In this document: positions 34,357 to 45,599 of the stretch, in pieces | Layout: each line of letters starts with the position of its first letter | Numbering within the stretch: the stretch's first letter is position 1 | Assembly (NCBI GenBank): GCA_039621445.1 | Contig: CP154955.1 | Coordinates: 34,259,236-34,323,235 of the forward strand | Source: Euglena gracilis | Taxonomy: Eukaryota; Euglenida; Euglenophyceae; Euglenales | Length of the DNA: 64,000 bases | Direction of reading: 5' to 3' | Made by a program: the position numbers and the translations under genes | Notes under the pieces: generated by a model | What the model saw: the letters and a program-made list of their open reading frames with translations, nothing else | Told to the model about the DNA's origin: nothing | The model's database searches: none

Positions 34357-34944
34357 GTGAATGTCCTCAACACCATTCGGTAATGCAACCTTGTATAACC
34401 CGCTGGTACCTAGTCTTTTTAGGCTTTCACAGGGGCCGAGCCAAAGGGGGTCCAGCTTCGAAGACTACATGCCAGTACGGCAATTCCGCACCCACACGCG
34501 GTCACCGGTACTATACACAGGTGACTTTACATTCTGCAAATACGATTTCCGTTTTGTTTGCATGAATATCAGCGACTCGCTTCTTGACTGCAGAACGTAT
34601 ATTTTCTACTTCCGTAAACCAGGTCTCGCAACTGACACTCGTTCGGGCAGGCCTCTCCGAGGCGACATCCCCTAGGGCCGGAGGGTCCCGTCCGAAAACA
34701 AATTTATAGGGGGAGTGAGGCAAAACCAACCCTGGTAGGGTATTGATATAAAACAAAGATCGTGGGAGCACTGATATCCAGTTGCTGCGCGACTCAGCCA
34801 GTGAAAGGCGAAGCATATTCACGACGGATTTCACGGCTGCCTCGGCTGCACCATTGCCTTTGGGTCGGTATATAATGGAACATTGTTGCTCAGTTCGGAG
34901 TAAACCGCACAAAGTTGTGAAAAACTTTGAAGAAATCAAATGGT
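34357..34944 (-). pseudogene. pol: gypsy integrase core, C-terminal part
   Basis: From the insertion boundary it reads HLISSKFFTTLCGLLRTEQQ, then YRPKGNGAAEAAVKSVVNML and FGRDPPALGDV. The helix with the third catalytic Glu (PxxNGxxEx, here KGNGAAEAAV) is in place. The N-terminal half lies beyond the inserted fragment, at 36,168. Confidence 0.8.
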
Positions 34945-36164
34945 AGGATTTTTTTGCACCCTCTCTTTTTTAAGAAGCTGTATGCAAGTTGATTGTCCAC
35001 GGTTAGAAGGACATTCTCCCCTGGTTCTTCCGAGCTTTTTTGTGGCCGCCACAGCAGCTTTCAACTGTTTTATGTTGATGTGAGGACACATTTCCGAGCG
35101 CCAGAATAGCTGCACTTTTGTGCCTGTGGTGAGTTCCGTCCACCCATGCGTGGGTGTATCTGAGTGGATTTCTGGATTTCTTTCATTGCACACTCATTTT
35201 GAAAGCTACTACCTTCCCATGATTTCAATAGTCCTCCACTTTCCAACAATAGATTTTTGAATTCTGGAGGGATTGACAATCTTTTGTCACAACCTTGGGT
35301 TACATGTTGGTTCGTTAAATGGACCAGTTTGTCTGTAAAGCCCTGTAACAAGGAAGGGCTCTGAGGGGTTCTCACATGTCCCGAAATTGCTGTAGCTTTT
35401 CTGCAGGACATGCCTTTCTGTGTGACAAATTTTTCCACTTCATTTCTGGTACATTCTCATTTTGCTGGGGGGAATTGCAGGTAACCTTTTTCCAGGTCCA
35501 TTGAAACATCCAGGTACTGAATTTTCTGGATGGGGGTGAGTTGTGACATATTCATACTGTTGACGTTCCTCCTCGGAGTCGAACGGCCGGCCAGTCCACG
35601 GGTTGACGGGTTCATCCTGTATCTGTAGCTTTTCTGCAGGACATGTCTTTCTGTGTGACAAATTTTTCCAGTTCATTTCTGGTACATTCACATTTTGCTG
35701 GGGGGAAATATAGGTAACCTTTTTCCAGGTCCATTGAAACATCCAGGTACTGAATTTTCTGGATGGGGGTGAGTTGTGACTTCTTGCAATTGTTTGTCAT
35801 GCAACTGTCTCTTAGGTCTGTCAACAACTTTTCTGTTTGTTGTGGCCAGATTTTCAGTTTTCGACCAAAGGACGTCTGTTGGGTAGACAAAACCAAAAAT
35901 CCTTGTTTAACCCTTGTATTTTTTATTAGAAATACCTGCATTACACAACAAGCCCCCTCCATTTGAAAAGTTTCTGTAATGCACCCTGCATTCTGATAAA
36001 TCATTTTGATTCCAGATGAAAGTAGCGTTTTTCAGGTCCACCTTTGTGGCCCACAGTCTTTTTCCATTTGAGGGAAAATTTTTTCCAATGGTCCAAATTG
36101 AAGTGTGGGTGTGACAGCTGACAGCAAAAGATTACTGTTTCTGTGGTCAGAGGTGTCAATTTTG
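34945..36164 (-). mobile_element. DIRS-like RT/RNase H fragment inserted in integrase
   Basis: 1,220 bp flanked by ACCA (34941-34944 and 36165-36168). Minus-strand frames read KVDLKNATF (RT motif A type), LTDLRDSCMTNNCKKSQL, IQKIQYLDVSMDLEKGYLYF, then an RNase H-like CPHINIKQLKAAVAATKKL and VDNQLAYSFLKKRGCKKILP. Order and motifs resemble the reverse transcriptase-RNase H of DIRS/Ngaro retroelements. It is broken by stops and an internal duplication. No tyrosine recombinase is present. Confidence 0.65.
35391..35780. repeat. 157-bp tandem duplication with a 76-bp foreign patch
   Basis: 35391-35547 and 35624-35780 are near-identical copies. The 76 bp between them (35548-35623) nearly match 32926-33001 from the extra ORF of the same gypsy element, in the same orientation. 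Confidence 0.85.
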
Positions 36165-36870
36165 TGGTCATTTGCTAACAAGTTCATTCGTTAAACACAT
36201 TAAGCAAATACATTTCTCCAAAAACATAGTTTCCAAACTTTTGGCAGTCAACCCTGACTTCTGGCATGAAATCGATACAATGTACCCACTCAGCCTGCAG
36301 ACGACAAAAAAAACGTAATTGTAAATTTTGTCGTCCGTCCCTTTGCACGGTTCTAATTCCAGAAAATTCATGCAGAGGGATTTAAAAATGTCAGGGGGTA
36401 CGAGGAAAACGTCCATCGTACCAGGGGGGGGTTCCTCCACGGGACTTTACCGCTTGACAAATTTACACCATTGCGCTATCAGCAGACAGCGTGAGTGAAG
36501 CCATTTTTCGCTCAGGGCTTTGCAGTACCTGCGGCCCACCAACGAAAGAAGTTTGTTGGCCCCAGGGTGACCGTGATAACACAAATCACAATGGGGGATA
36601 CAATATTTGTAACCCAATTTATTGCGAACAACCAACCGTAAAGTTGAAAGAGTATAATTCTCAAGCACTTCGCCATTATGAAGTCTGGTGACAATGGTGT
36701 CATACACCGGATCACGAGTACAATCCATTCGCAAAAGAACACCGGGGAAGGGGACTCCGTGCGTGTAATACGCCGGGGTCCAGACGTGCTTCCACGTCGC
36801 CGCCTTCCCCGCACCTGGTGCGACCAGGAATAGCTGTGAAACGGGAAAAGTATCCAAAACATTGTCCGCA
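36165..36870 (-). pseudogene. pol: gypsy integrase, zinc-binding and first core part
   Basis: A linker with LHNGEVLENYTLSTLRLVV precedes HCDLCYHGHPGANKLLSLVG, a partial H2C2 zinc-binding motif, then the core MNFLELEPCKGTDDKIYNYV and CICLMCLTNELVS. The usual first catalytic Asp (MDF) reads Asn. The core breaks off at the position of the second Asp, where the DIRS-like fragment is inserted. Confidence 0.75.
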
Positions 36871-36918
36871 GCGACATTTCGACGTGCGTATTCCTCGGCT
36901 TCCTAAGTCGCATCTCCC

Positions 36919-37452
36919 TCATCCGGGTTCCCAGGGTAATACCAAGGGGACCGACTGAGCGGCTCCGCTGCTTTCTACGTGTGACCAGGTGTATAAATGA
37001 CCACAAGGTTTGAACTGACTCAAAAACTCATGCCATCGACATCTCCTTCCGACCGATGACATGGCCTTGTTCAAATCATCGGTGTACCAGCGTTGGAGAC
37101 TCTCATGGTTGGTCTTTACGAGGATCTGGACGAGGCTGCTGGCTACCCAGCTTCGGAGTTTCTGGAGTATAAGCACGATTACGTAGATTTCCTTCTCGCG
37201 TATACTTCAGTTGACTTGACTTTTGCCGTCTTCGCCTTTTAACCTTCTGCTGAACAAGGCTACACGTCGGAGTTCATTCGCCGCGTTTTGCTGGCTAAGA
37301 ACTCCGCCAACAGCGTAATCGCTGCTGTCGACTTCCAGCACATAACGTTTGTACGGGTCCGCGACTTCGTGGACAAGATTCTCCAAAAGCAAAGCCTTTA
37401 TTTTATCAAGGGCCTCGCATTTGGTAATCCCAAATGACTTTGGTGTTGTCAA
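36919..37452 (-). pseudogene. pol: gypsy RNase H
   Basis: Reads KRYVLEVDSSDYAVGGVLSQ (catalytic Asp in VDSSDYAVG at about 37,329) and RRVALFSRRLKGEDGKSQVN, matching FxLxTDASxxxxGxVL...PxxYxSRxLxxxExNY. A stop and a frameshift follow. Confidence 0.82.
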
Positions 37453-38380
37453 AAGCCCGGTTTTTGAGCTTTTTTGTGAGGATCACCGCGATTTTCGCGA
37501 AGTCCCTCATATATCTCGCGTTGTATTGGGCTGATCCCAAAAAGTCTTTGAGGCACTTAATCGTTTTGATTACGTCAGGGGTCCATTTCTTTACGGCTTC
37601 AAGTTTGCTCGGAGCGGCTTTCCGCGTTCCATTGCTGAGGATGTGGCCGCAAAATTTTATAAGCTGGCGGAGCAAATGCATTTTCGCGCCTTTCGCGAAA
37701 AGCACGTGTTCTTGAAAAGTGGTTAATGCCGCGCAAACATGGTGAAAGTGTGTGTCGAGGACATTCTCACTCGATTTTGCGGACGGTGGTGGTGTTCCCA
37801 CCGGCACATTGTCAATGTATACAATGGCAAACAGTAAGTCGCGTAAAACTCATTGATTCATGCGTTGAAAAATGCCTGGGCCATTCTTAACGCCCATGGA
37901 GAGTACCGTCCATTGGTACACACCCTTGGATGTCACAAATGCCGTGTATGGTTGTGATTCGGGGTGCAAATGCATTTGGTGAAAACCGTCCTCCAGATCG
38001 AAAAGTGACCATAATCGGTTTTTCGACGGTGTAGTGATAAAATCCACGATCAGGGGGAGCAGGAAGGGATCATCCCTTTTCTGGGAGTTCAGGTACCGGT
38101 AATCCAGCACGAGTCTCCATTCCTTCTGACCAGAGGGTTTCGAGGGATTAGGAACCACAAATGCCTGGGATGCCCACTCGCTTTTCGACAGTTACTATCA
38201 ACTTGCGCCGAAAAAGCTTCTGAATCATTTAATTGAGAGCTTGTTCGCGTTCTCCCGAACAACGAAAAAAATTTCCGGTGCATTGGTTTAGCTCCTTCCG
38301 TAATCGCAACCTTGAAAACACCGAACGGACCGTGTATCGCGGCGTCCATGACGCACGTGTATACTTTATTTTCCAGCACA
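37406..38380 (-). pseudogene. pol: Ty3/gypsy reverse transcriptase
   Basis: In order: EREQALN(Q)MIQKLF, PSKPSGQKEWRLVLDYRYLN, WSLFDLEDGFHQMHLHPESQ (motif A), VLSMGVKNGPGIFQRM (motif B), YIDN where YxDD is expected (about 37,815), then LRQLIKFCGHILSNGTR and LKDFLGSAQYNARYMRDFA (thumb). Three frames are needed, so it is decayed. It copied the RNA of this element into DNA. Confidence 0.9.
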
Positions 38381-38403
38381 CCGTGAAATTCGCGGGTGAT
38401 CCG

Positions 38404-38870
38404 CTAACACAATTCGGCTGACTTAGGATTCTGACCTGCACTTTCGATGACCGCGGAAACCGCCAGAGTTCCAACCCTGGGACTACCGAGCTTCCTCGGA
38501 CCGCGAATCCGAATCTTCGAATGCATCGAAGAATCATACACGAAAAAAGATTTTTTGTAAGTGTGGCAATATTTCACCACAAAAAACTTCAAAAACTGGT
38601 ACATTAATGGGTGAATCCCACCAATGAAAACAGACACACGATAGTTGGTGGAACCATTCAGCTTCGGGTTGGGTATGAGAATAACTCCACGGGCTTCATC
38701 CGGCAGAATTGTCTCAAACACACATTCGAGAAGGTTTGGGGGAGGGTGCATCCATAACACCGTATCACTCCAAAATTTATCAAATGCGTTGGAGTGTTGT
38801 GACCAATCACGTGGCAAACGGGCATGCGCTTTGGATGAAAAGTCATCGATTTCCAATCACAAATCAAAGG
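38404..38870 (-). pseudogene. Domain upstream of the gypsy RT
   Basis: Reads EIDDFSSKAHARLPRDWSQH, then FDKFWSDTVLWMHPPPNLLE and ARGVILIPNPK. The pattern D-x-F-x(8)-LPR...DxFWSD...PPPNLLxxVFxxIL resembles a region found next to RNase H in DIRS-like and some algal gypsy polyproteins. Its function is not known to me. The element is truncated just beyond it (no gag or LTR seen). Confidence 0.45.
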
Positions 38871-40232
38871 AATCAGCCAATGTCACGATTTTTGAAAACC
38901 ATCGTTCCAAAATGTGATATTGACCAAAAATGAAAGCATGCCATACACATTTCGCGTATTCATGAGTTTTCCCCTCTCGCCGGTTCGGTGACCGTGCGCG
39001 GAATGGGCTCCCCGGCAGGCCGAGCGGGGGAAAACAGTCACCCGGCGCTCCGGTAAAAATAGGCACACGCGCCCCAAAAATTCCCTTTTTTTGTGTCTTT
39101 CGGTCCCTGAATTCAGCCAGAACCAGGGGTTCCGGCAGCCAAATAATTCAAAAATTGGGGGGGGACGGTATTTTTGGCCAACTCCTTGGGGGTGCCTCTG
39201 AAGCAGTAGGGGGGGGGGGAAGCCTGGTTTGAACTTAAAAAAAGGGCAGCGGGGGGTGCGGAAGAACACCTTCACCTTTATTCCCAGCGCCGCTTGCTTT
39301 TCCTTTTTTTGAATTTGAATTTTTGCCTTTTGATTGACCTTCCGGATTGACTTTTGAACTTCTTGGACAATTGTTTCCTTGAACTCAGATTCAATTTTTC
39401 AAATTCCTGTCTTCAGCATGCACAATTCTTTGGATGAAACATTCGGAAGAGAGAACCTGGGGGGGGAAAGTACACAGGTAAAAAAAGTAGCGAAATGGGG
39501 CAGAAAATTCGCTAATTCAAGTGCGCAGGCGCCAGGCCGCCTCCCGCCGCCCACACTCCCCTTCCTACCGAGGCACCCGGCCTCGCCTGCCTTCGGCTAA
39601 CCTCGGAGGCAGGAGCGGGGGGCGATGCGCACCTCATCGGCGAAGTGAACGAATTGTGCAAACAAACGTCGGGGCGGTTCGGGTATACGGAGGGCAGGGG
39701 TGTGGCCTTGGCCTCGGCCTTGGCCTTTGGCGTTTGGTGCTCGGGAGCGCCGCTCGTGTGTGGTCCCCCTGCTACCAGTTTTCCCCTCTCGCCGGTTCGG
39801 TGACCGTGCGCGGAATGGGCTCCCCGGCTGGCCGAGCGGGGGAAAACAGTCACCTGGCGCTCCGGTAAAAATAGGCACACGCGCCCCAAAAATTCCCTTT
39901 TTTTGTGTCTTTCGGTCCCTGAATTAATCCAGAACCTGGGTTCCGGTAGCCAAATAATTCAAAAATTAGGGGGGGGCAGTATTTTTGGCCAACTCCTTGG
40001 GGGTGCCTCTGAAGCAGTAGGGGGGGGGGGAAGCCTGGTTTGAACTTAAAAAAAGGGCAGCGGGGGGGCGGAAGAACACCTTCACCTTGATTCCCAGCGC
40101 CGCTTGCACTTCCTTTTTCTGAATTTGAATTTTTGCCTTTTGATTGACCTTCCGGATTGACTTTTGAAATTCTTGGAAAATTGTTTCCTTGAACTCAGAC
40201 TCAATTTTTGAAAATCCTGCCTTCAGCATGCA

Positions 40233-40916
40233 CCCCATTCCCCCCCCCCGCCCCCCCCGCCCGCCCCAACACTCCCCTCCCCCCGTCACCTCCCGGGCAC
40301 CCCCTAGCCCCCCCCGACCCGGACACCCCCCACCGGAACCACCCCCCCCACCTTCGTTTTTGTTTTTTTTTGTTTTTTTTTTTTTTTTTTGTATTGTTTT
40401 TTTTTGTTTTTTTTGTTTGTGGGCATGTAACATAGGAAGTTCACAACGCCACTCTCGAATCAAGATCCCAGACCACAAGTACTTCACGGAGACATGCGGT
40501 TCCCACAGGACCCACACACCTCTAAAACCCCAACAGATAACGCCAGAAAACACGAAGCTGTGGGGAATGTTTCTGGGGACTGCCTTTTCCGGTGGTGAGG
40601 GGAAGGGGGGGTTTGAGAATGTGAGGGCGTTTTAGGGCGTGTGTCAAGGGAGGGTAGGGTCAGGGCCAGAAGGCGGGAGTGTGGGGGGTGTTCTCCTGCG
40701 GAAGTGAGGAGGCGAGGATGGAGAAAGAAGAACAGGTCGAGGTGTGGGGGGGGGGGTGGGGGTGAAGAAAGGGTTCCACCAGCAACAGACTCAGCTCCCA
40801 GCCACAGAGGAGTGTGTGATGGAAACCGCAGAGAAAAAGCAACACCAGAGAATGGACGTAACACCAGAGAATGGAAGGGGAAAGACACAGAAAAAATTAG
40901 GAAATTTTCAGAACGT
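40233..40916. other. Insert in satellite unit 2
   Basis: Replaces about 115 bp of the unit. It consists of a C-rich tract, a long T-rich tract (40,355-40,420) and about 450 bp of unique sequence ending in a G/A-rich part. No gene or terminal repeat recognised. Confidence 0.6.
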
Positions 40917-41929
40917 CGCTAATTCAAGTGCGCAGGCGCCAGGCCGCCTCCCGCCGCCCACACTCCCCTTCCTACCGAGGAACCCGGCCTCGCCTGCCTT
41001 CGGTTAACCTCGGAGGCAGGAGCGGGGGGCGATGCGCACCTCATCGGCGAAGTGAACGAATTGTACAAACAAACGTCGGGGCGGTTCGGGTATACGGAGA
41101 GCAGAGGTGTGGCCTTGGCCTCGGCCTTGGCCTTTGGCGTTTGGTGCTCGGGGGCGCCCCTCGTGTGTGGTCCCTCTGCTACCAGTTTTCCCCTCTCGCC
41201 GGTTCGGTGACCGTGCGCGGAATGGGCTCCCCGGCAGGCCGAGTGTGGGAAAACAGTCACCCGGCGCTCCGGTAAAAATAGGCACACGCGCCCCAAAAAT
41301 TCCCTTTTTTTGTGTCTTTCGGTCCCTGAATTCAGCCAGAACCAGGGGTTCCGGCAGCCAAATAATTCAAAAATTGGGGGGGGACGGTATTTTTGGCCAA
41401 CTCCTTGGGGGTGCCTCTGAAGCAGTAGGGGGGGGGGGAAGCCTGGTTTGAACTTAAAAAAAGGGCAGCGGGGGGGGCGGAAGAACACCTTCACCTTTAT
41501 TCCCAGCGCCGCTTGCTTTTCCTTTTTTTGAATTTGAATTTTTGCCTTTTGATTGACCTTCCGGATTGGCTTTTGAACTTCTTGGACAATTGTTTCCTTG
41601 AACTCAGATTCAATTTTTGAAATTCCTGTCTTCAGCATGCACAATTCTTTGAATGAAACATTCGGAAGAGAGAACCTGGGGGGGGAAAGTACACAGGTAA
41701 AAAAGGTAGCGAAATGGGGCAGAAAATTCGCGAATTCAAGTGCGCAGGCGCCAGGCCGCCTCCCGCCGCCCACACTCCCCTTCCTACCGAGGCACCCGGC
41801 CTCGCCTGCCTTCGGCTAACCTCGGAGGCAGGAGCGGGGGGCGATGCGCACCTCATCGGCGAAGTGAACGAATTGTGCAAACAAACGTCGGGGCGGGTGG
41901 GGTATACGGAGGGCAGGGGTGTGGCCTTG

Positions 41930-42245
41930 TGTGTACCAGGCGTATGCTTCTGTCCCCTTCCGTTGAGGAAGTCAGGATGGAAGCAGATCCTATTAGGATC
42001 TCCTAATGGGTGCCCCTTCTCTCTCCACAGGTGGTATTCTTCTTTATACCTTTTCCTTCCTTTCCATCGGACCGGACTTGGTTATCCAGTCCGTCCTCCC
42101 TGCATTGCTCCGTGCTTTGCTTCTTTGGAAGTGGGAAAAGGGTTTTTACTGTTACTCTGATTTTCAGTTCCCAAGTAGGTGCGCCAAGGCGAAAGCGAAG
42201 GCTTTTGGGAAGTGGGAAAGGGGAATTGGGAATCAGACGTACACT
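41930..42245 (+). mobile_element. Solo LTR (copy D)
   Basis: Starts TGTGTACCAGGC, ends GACGTACACT, and is flanked by perfect 5-bp repeats CCTTG (41925-41929, 42246-42250). Comparison with units 1 and 2 shows the empty site (GTGTGGCCTTGGCCTCGG), so the ends are certain. It is shorter than copies A to C but shares their internal boxes. Confidence 0.92.
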
Positions 42246-42734
42246 CCTTGGCCTCGGCCTTGGCCTTTGGCGTTTGGTGCTCGGGAGCGCCGCTCGTGTG
42301 TGGTCCCCCTGCTACCAGTTTTCCCCTCTCGCCGGTTCGGTGACCGCGCGCGGAATGGGCTCCCCGGCTGGCCGAGTGGGGGAAAACAGTCACCCGGCGC
42401 TCCGGTAAAAATAGGCACACGCGCCCCAAAAATTCCCTTTTCTTGTGTCTTTCGGTCCCTGAATTAATCCAGAACCTGGGTTCCGGTAGCCAAATAATTC
42501 AAAAATTAGGGGGGGGGGACGGTATTTTTGGCCAACTCCTTGGGGGTGCCTCTGAAGCAGTAGGGGGGGGGGGGAAGCCTGGTTTGAACTTAAAAAAAGG
42601 GCAGCGGGGGGGCGGAAGAACACCTTCACCTTGATTCCCGCGTCGCTTGCTTTTCCTTTTTTGAATTTGAATTTTTGCCTTTTGATTGACCTTCCGGATT
42701 GACTTTTGAACTTCTTGGACAATTGCTTCCTGGT

Positions 42735-43601
42735 AATTTGTTCTGGTAATGTGGTGTACCATTTGGGAAGGATTTGAATGAGCCGTGTGTGTGGTGTGTG
42801 GTTTTTCTTGTGGAGAGGTGGTTGCCAGTTTTCCACTCAACTTATTTTCCACCAGTGGCAGGTGGGGACCGTCCCAGGCGGCCCAATTTGGCGATGGGGG
42901 GGGGGTGGAGGCCAGTTTGGTGCCAGGATGTCTGGCCAGTTTGGTACCACAGGGCCCAAACACCCCAAAAAAAGGGTCCAGCGATGGAACATTTTTCGAT
43001 GTTTGGAGGCTCTTTTTCACAAAGAAATGGGGAATTTTCAAAAAACAAAGTGTGCAATTTTTCTGCCGCTTCCGCGAACCAACGCAAAAAATTAAAGGAG
43101 GGACACGTAAAGCGGGCGACGCAACCCTGGCGACGGTGATCAAAAAAAATGTGCGGAAAAAAAGCGCGACCGGATTTTATTCCCCGACTGGCGGGGGCTC
43201 ACCGGATTAAATTCATTGCGGTTTAATTCCTGACGTATTTAATGTACTTGCGGTTTTCGCCCAGGCCTGTGGCGACCCTAGCGACTGGTCGCTAGCGACC
43301 ACCAAAAAGTCCATCACCAATTTCTCACTCTGGGCCAATTTGACCCAAAACATTGGCAAAAGGGGAGATTGCGGAAGTAGGAAAGAATTTAATCGCAAAA
43401 AGGGGGAGGGGAAACATAAAATTTTTGTGGAAGAAAACTCCCCGAAAAACAGAAAATAATTGTACTCACCCCACCTTCCATTTGGACAACCAAACCCCTT
43501 TTTGGCACCCAACGTCCAACGCACCTCCACACCCAAAAATTGCCAAAAATTTTTGTCCCCAAAAAAAAGTGATGGTTGGGAAAACTGCAAAAGTGCCATA
43601 G
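42735..43601. other. Insert in satellite unit 4
   Basis: About 870 bp of unique sequence between TTCCT and GAACTCAG of the unit. It contains a palindromic GCGACTGGTCGCTAGCGACC (43,277-43,300). No gene recognised. Confidence 0.5.
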
Positions 43602-43772
43602 AACTCAGATTCAATTTTTGAAATTCCTTCCTTCAGCATGCACAATTCTTCGAATGAAACATTCGGAAGAGAGAACCTGGGGGGAAAAGTACACAGGTAA
43701 AAAAGTAGCGGAATGCGGCAGAAAATTCGCTAATCAAGTGCGCAGGCGCCAGGCCGCCTCCCGCCGCCCACA

Positions 43773-44350
43773 CATGCACCCGATTTCTGGGTGAAGAAAC
43801 ACAATGAATGAATCCACAAACATGCCAGCTGTCTTCCACAACCTCGAGGGTTATTCCCAAGGGAGTTTGGACAGGCTGGGGTTTTCCCCATTCCGCATCA
43901 AATCCGTAACAAGTGTGATTGAGATTGTGATTAGGAGTGCCGCTTTTCGCGTTCCAAAAAACGAGGCTAATCCGCGTCGTTGGTGTACTCGGTGTATTTC
44001 CGCGCATTGCGGACTACAACCAAGTGTATCATGTGGTGTGGCTTCCGTTTCCGGAATTCCGATTAGTGTTGGATTTTGAACTAAACATCCACAATCGAAA
44101 TCTGCTTAGGTGGAAACTCTCCTGCAGTGCACACACTGGAAGGATGTGTGGTGGTGTGACGGGTGTGCGTGTCAGTGGGTGTCGATGGCATTAGCTGGTG
44201 AGTCTTGTACACTTGTGCATGGATTCGGCACAACTGGTTGGAAACGAACTGGTGGTGTGGCTGGACAACTACTCGACACCGCAATTACTTCAGGCGTTTG
44301 GGCTTTCGTCTTGTAACCCAGTGGAACGGCGGGGGTACCGCTACTCGCTT
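43773..44350 (-). pseudogene. Decayed LTR-element sequence after the protease
   Basis: Similar to 24,890-25,290, which also lies on the minus strand of an LTR element. Frames on both strands are short. The left end abuts the satellite array. Probably the linker between protease and RT. Confidence 0.35.
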
Positions 44351-44353
44351 GCC

Positions 44354-45579
44354 CTACCTCATGTGGAACGTATGTATGTATGCCATTGGGTAGGGTCGAG
44401 GCTGTATCCGTACAACGGATAACGGTTTTGCCATGGTGTGTAACGGTGTTGGAAAAGTGGTGGTCGTCATGGTGGACGCCAACGGTGATGGTGGTTTGGG
44501 TAGCAATGTTGAGGTGGGTGCTGTGCGCAAACCGTGGGAGTGGCAGTCCACAACCAACCGGTACTGCCGAAAAAATGGGTATCCCAAAATTACGTCAGAC
44601 CCGTGAATTCCGGATTCGTAACCCCAAATACTGGTGAAACGTTGCAATTTTGGGGCTGTGAGTGATGCTTGGGAATGATGGGCAAGAGTATCTCGAGCAC
44701 ACATCCAAAAACACCACCGCACATGGGGGTGTTATCCGCGGTCGTAATTTTGATCGGTCTCTTGGCGCTGACCAAGAGAGGGGTCGGTATCAAACCCTAC
44801 CGAAAAAGCAGTGCAATGCGACAACCAGTGTCAATGACAAATTTTACTTTGGGGGAACATTTTGGAATGCGGATTTCCGCTTGGACGATTAATTCTTTTG
44901 GTGGTATGCAAGGTGAAGGGTCTGGCGGAAATACGTTTGCACGCCAACTTTCCCATGAACCCTTTCCCACTTTTCTCAGCATTCCGAGCGGAAATGTGGA
45001 TTGGGGGGTACGGGACCCGGGTACCGACCGTGAAGGCGGATGGGCAGGGGGGGCAAGGTTGATCAGGTCTAACCTCAATCTGTTTATCAGCCCAGGGGTC
45101 CGTGCCCCTGGACCTCGGGCTCCCTTAGTCCAAGTCTGAACCGGCCTCATAGGTGGCAACGGACTTTTTGGTGGAATAGATGGAATTAAATGACCGCAGC
45201 GCCATTCGTGCCTCCCTGCCCGAACCCGGGGAGTCTTCCTCCAAACAAGATATCTTGAAACCGACTTTTTGCCGGCTGGAGGAGTAACCACGGTCCTCGC
45301 GGCGCCTACCGCGATTTCCGTAGCCGGGCCGGGGGGAACGAGATCTGGGATGATTTTGGGGGGGCTGGTTTGGGGTGTTGGAAATTGCACCCTTAGGGCC
45401 CGTAGGTCTTGAGCCCTTGGAAAAGGAAAGTTTCCCCTGGGGGGTGTGCATGCACTCTCCTCTCTTCTCACTCTCTCTCTCTGGAGGAACTTGTTGTTGG
45501 AATGCATACCATAGGGCCTACTGCCCCTGTTTTGCCTATCAGGCCTCCTTGATGATGATGGTGTTGGTATCCATACCAT
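44354..45579 (-). pseudogene. pro: Retroelement aspartic protease with gag C-terminus
   Basis: A Pro/Arg-rich gag tail (45,579-44,850) runs into VKFVIDTGCRIALLF (catalytic DTG at about 44,830). After a frameshift come ITTADNTPMCGG and then DVILGYPFFRQYRLVVDCHS (about 44,596-44,540), the ILG-x-(D/P)-F-(L/F) motif that closes retropepsins. It cleaves the element's own polyprotein. Two frameshifts; no RT follows. Confidence 0.75.
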
Positions 45580-45599
45580 AGGGGGGCCTCTGTGGGTCC

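Larger units (their letters stand above)
38966..43772. repeat. Tandem array of about 812-bp units
   Basis: Units begin with GTTTTCCCCTCTCGCCGG at 38966, 39778, 41185 and 42318. Unit 1 is complete. Unit 2 carries a replacement insert (40233-40916). Unit 3 carries a solo LTR (41930-42245). Unit 4 carries another insert (42735-43601) and ends at 43772. The units are about 95% identical by eye. The minus strand of each holds an open stretch around SKIESEFKETIVQEVQK, with no recognised function. Confidence 0.9.

Noticed and set aside
38966-43772. Tandem array considered as CRISPR or rDNA
   Set aside because: Units of 812 bp without short repeats and spacers, and no rRNA core sequences; the host is eukaryotic.
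44198-44422. Plus-strand frame VWLDNYSTPQLLQAFGLSSC
   Set aside because: Antisense to an LTR element; the related copy at 25.1 kb has stops in the same frame.
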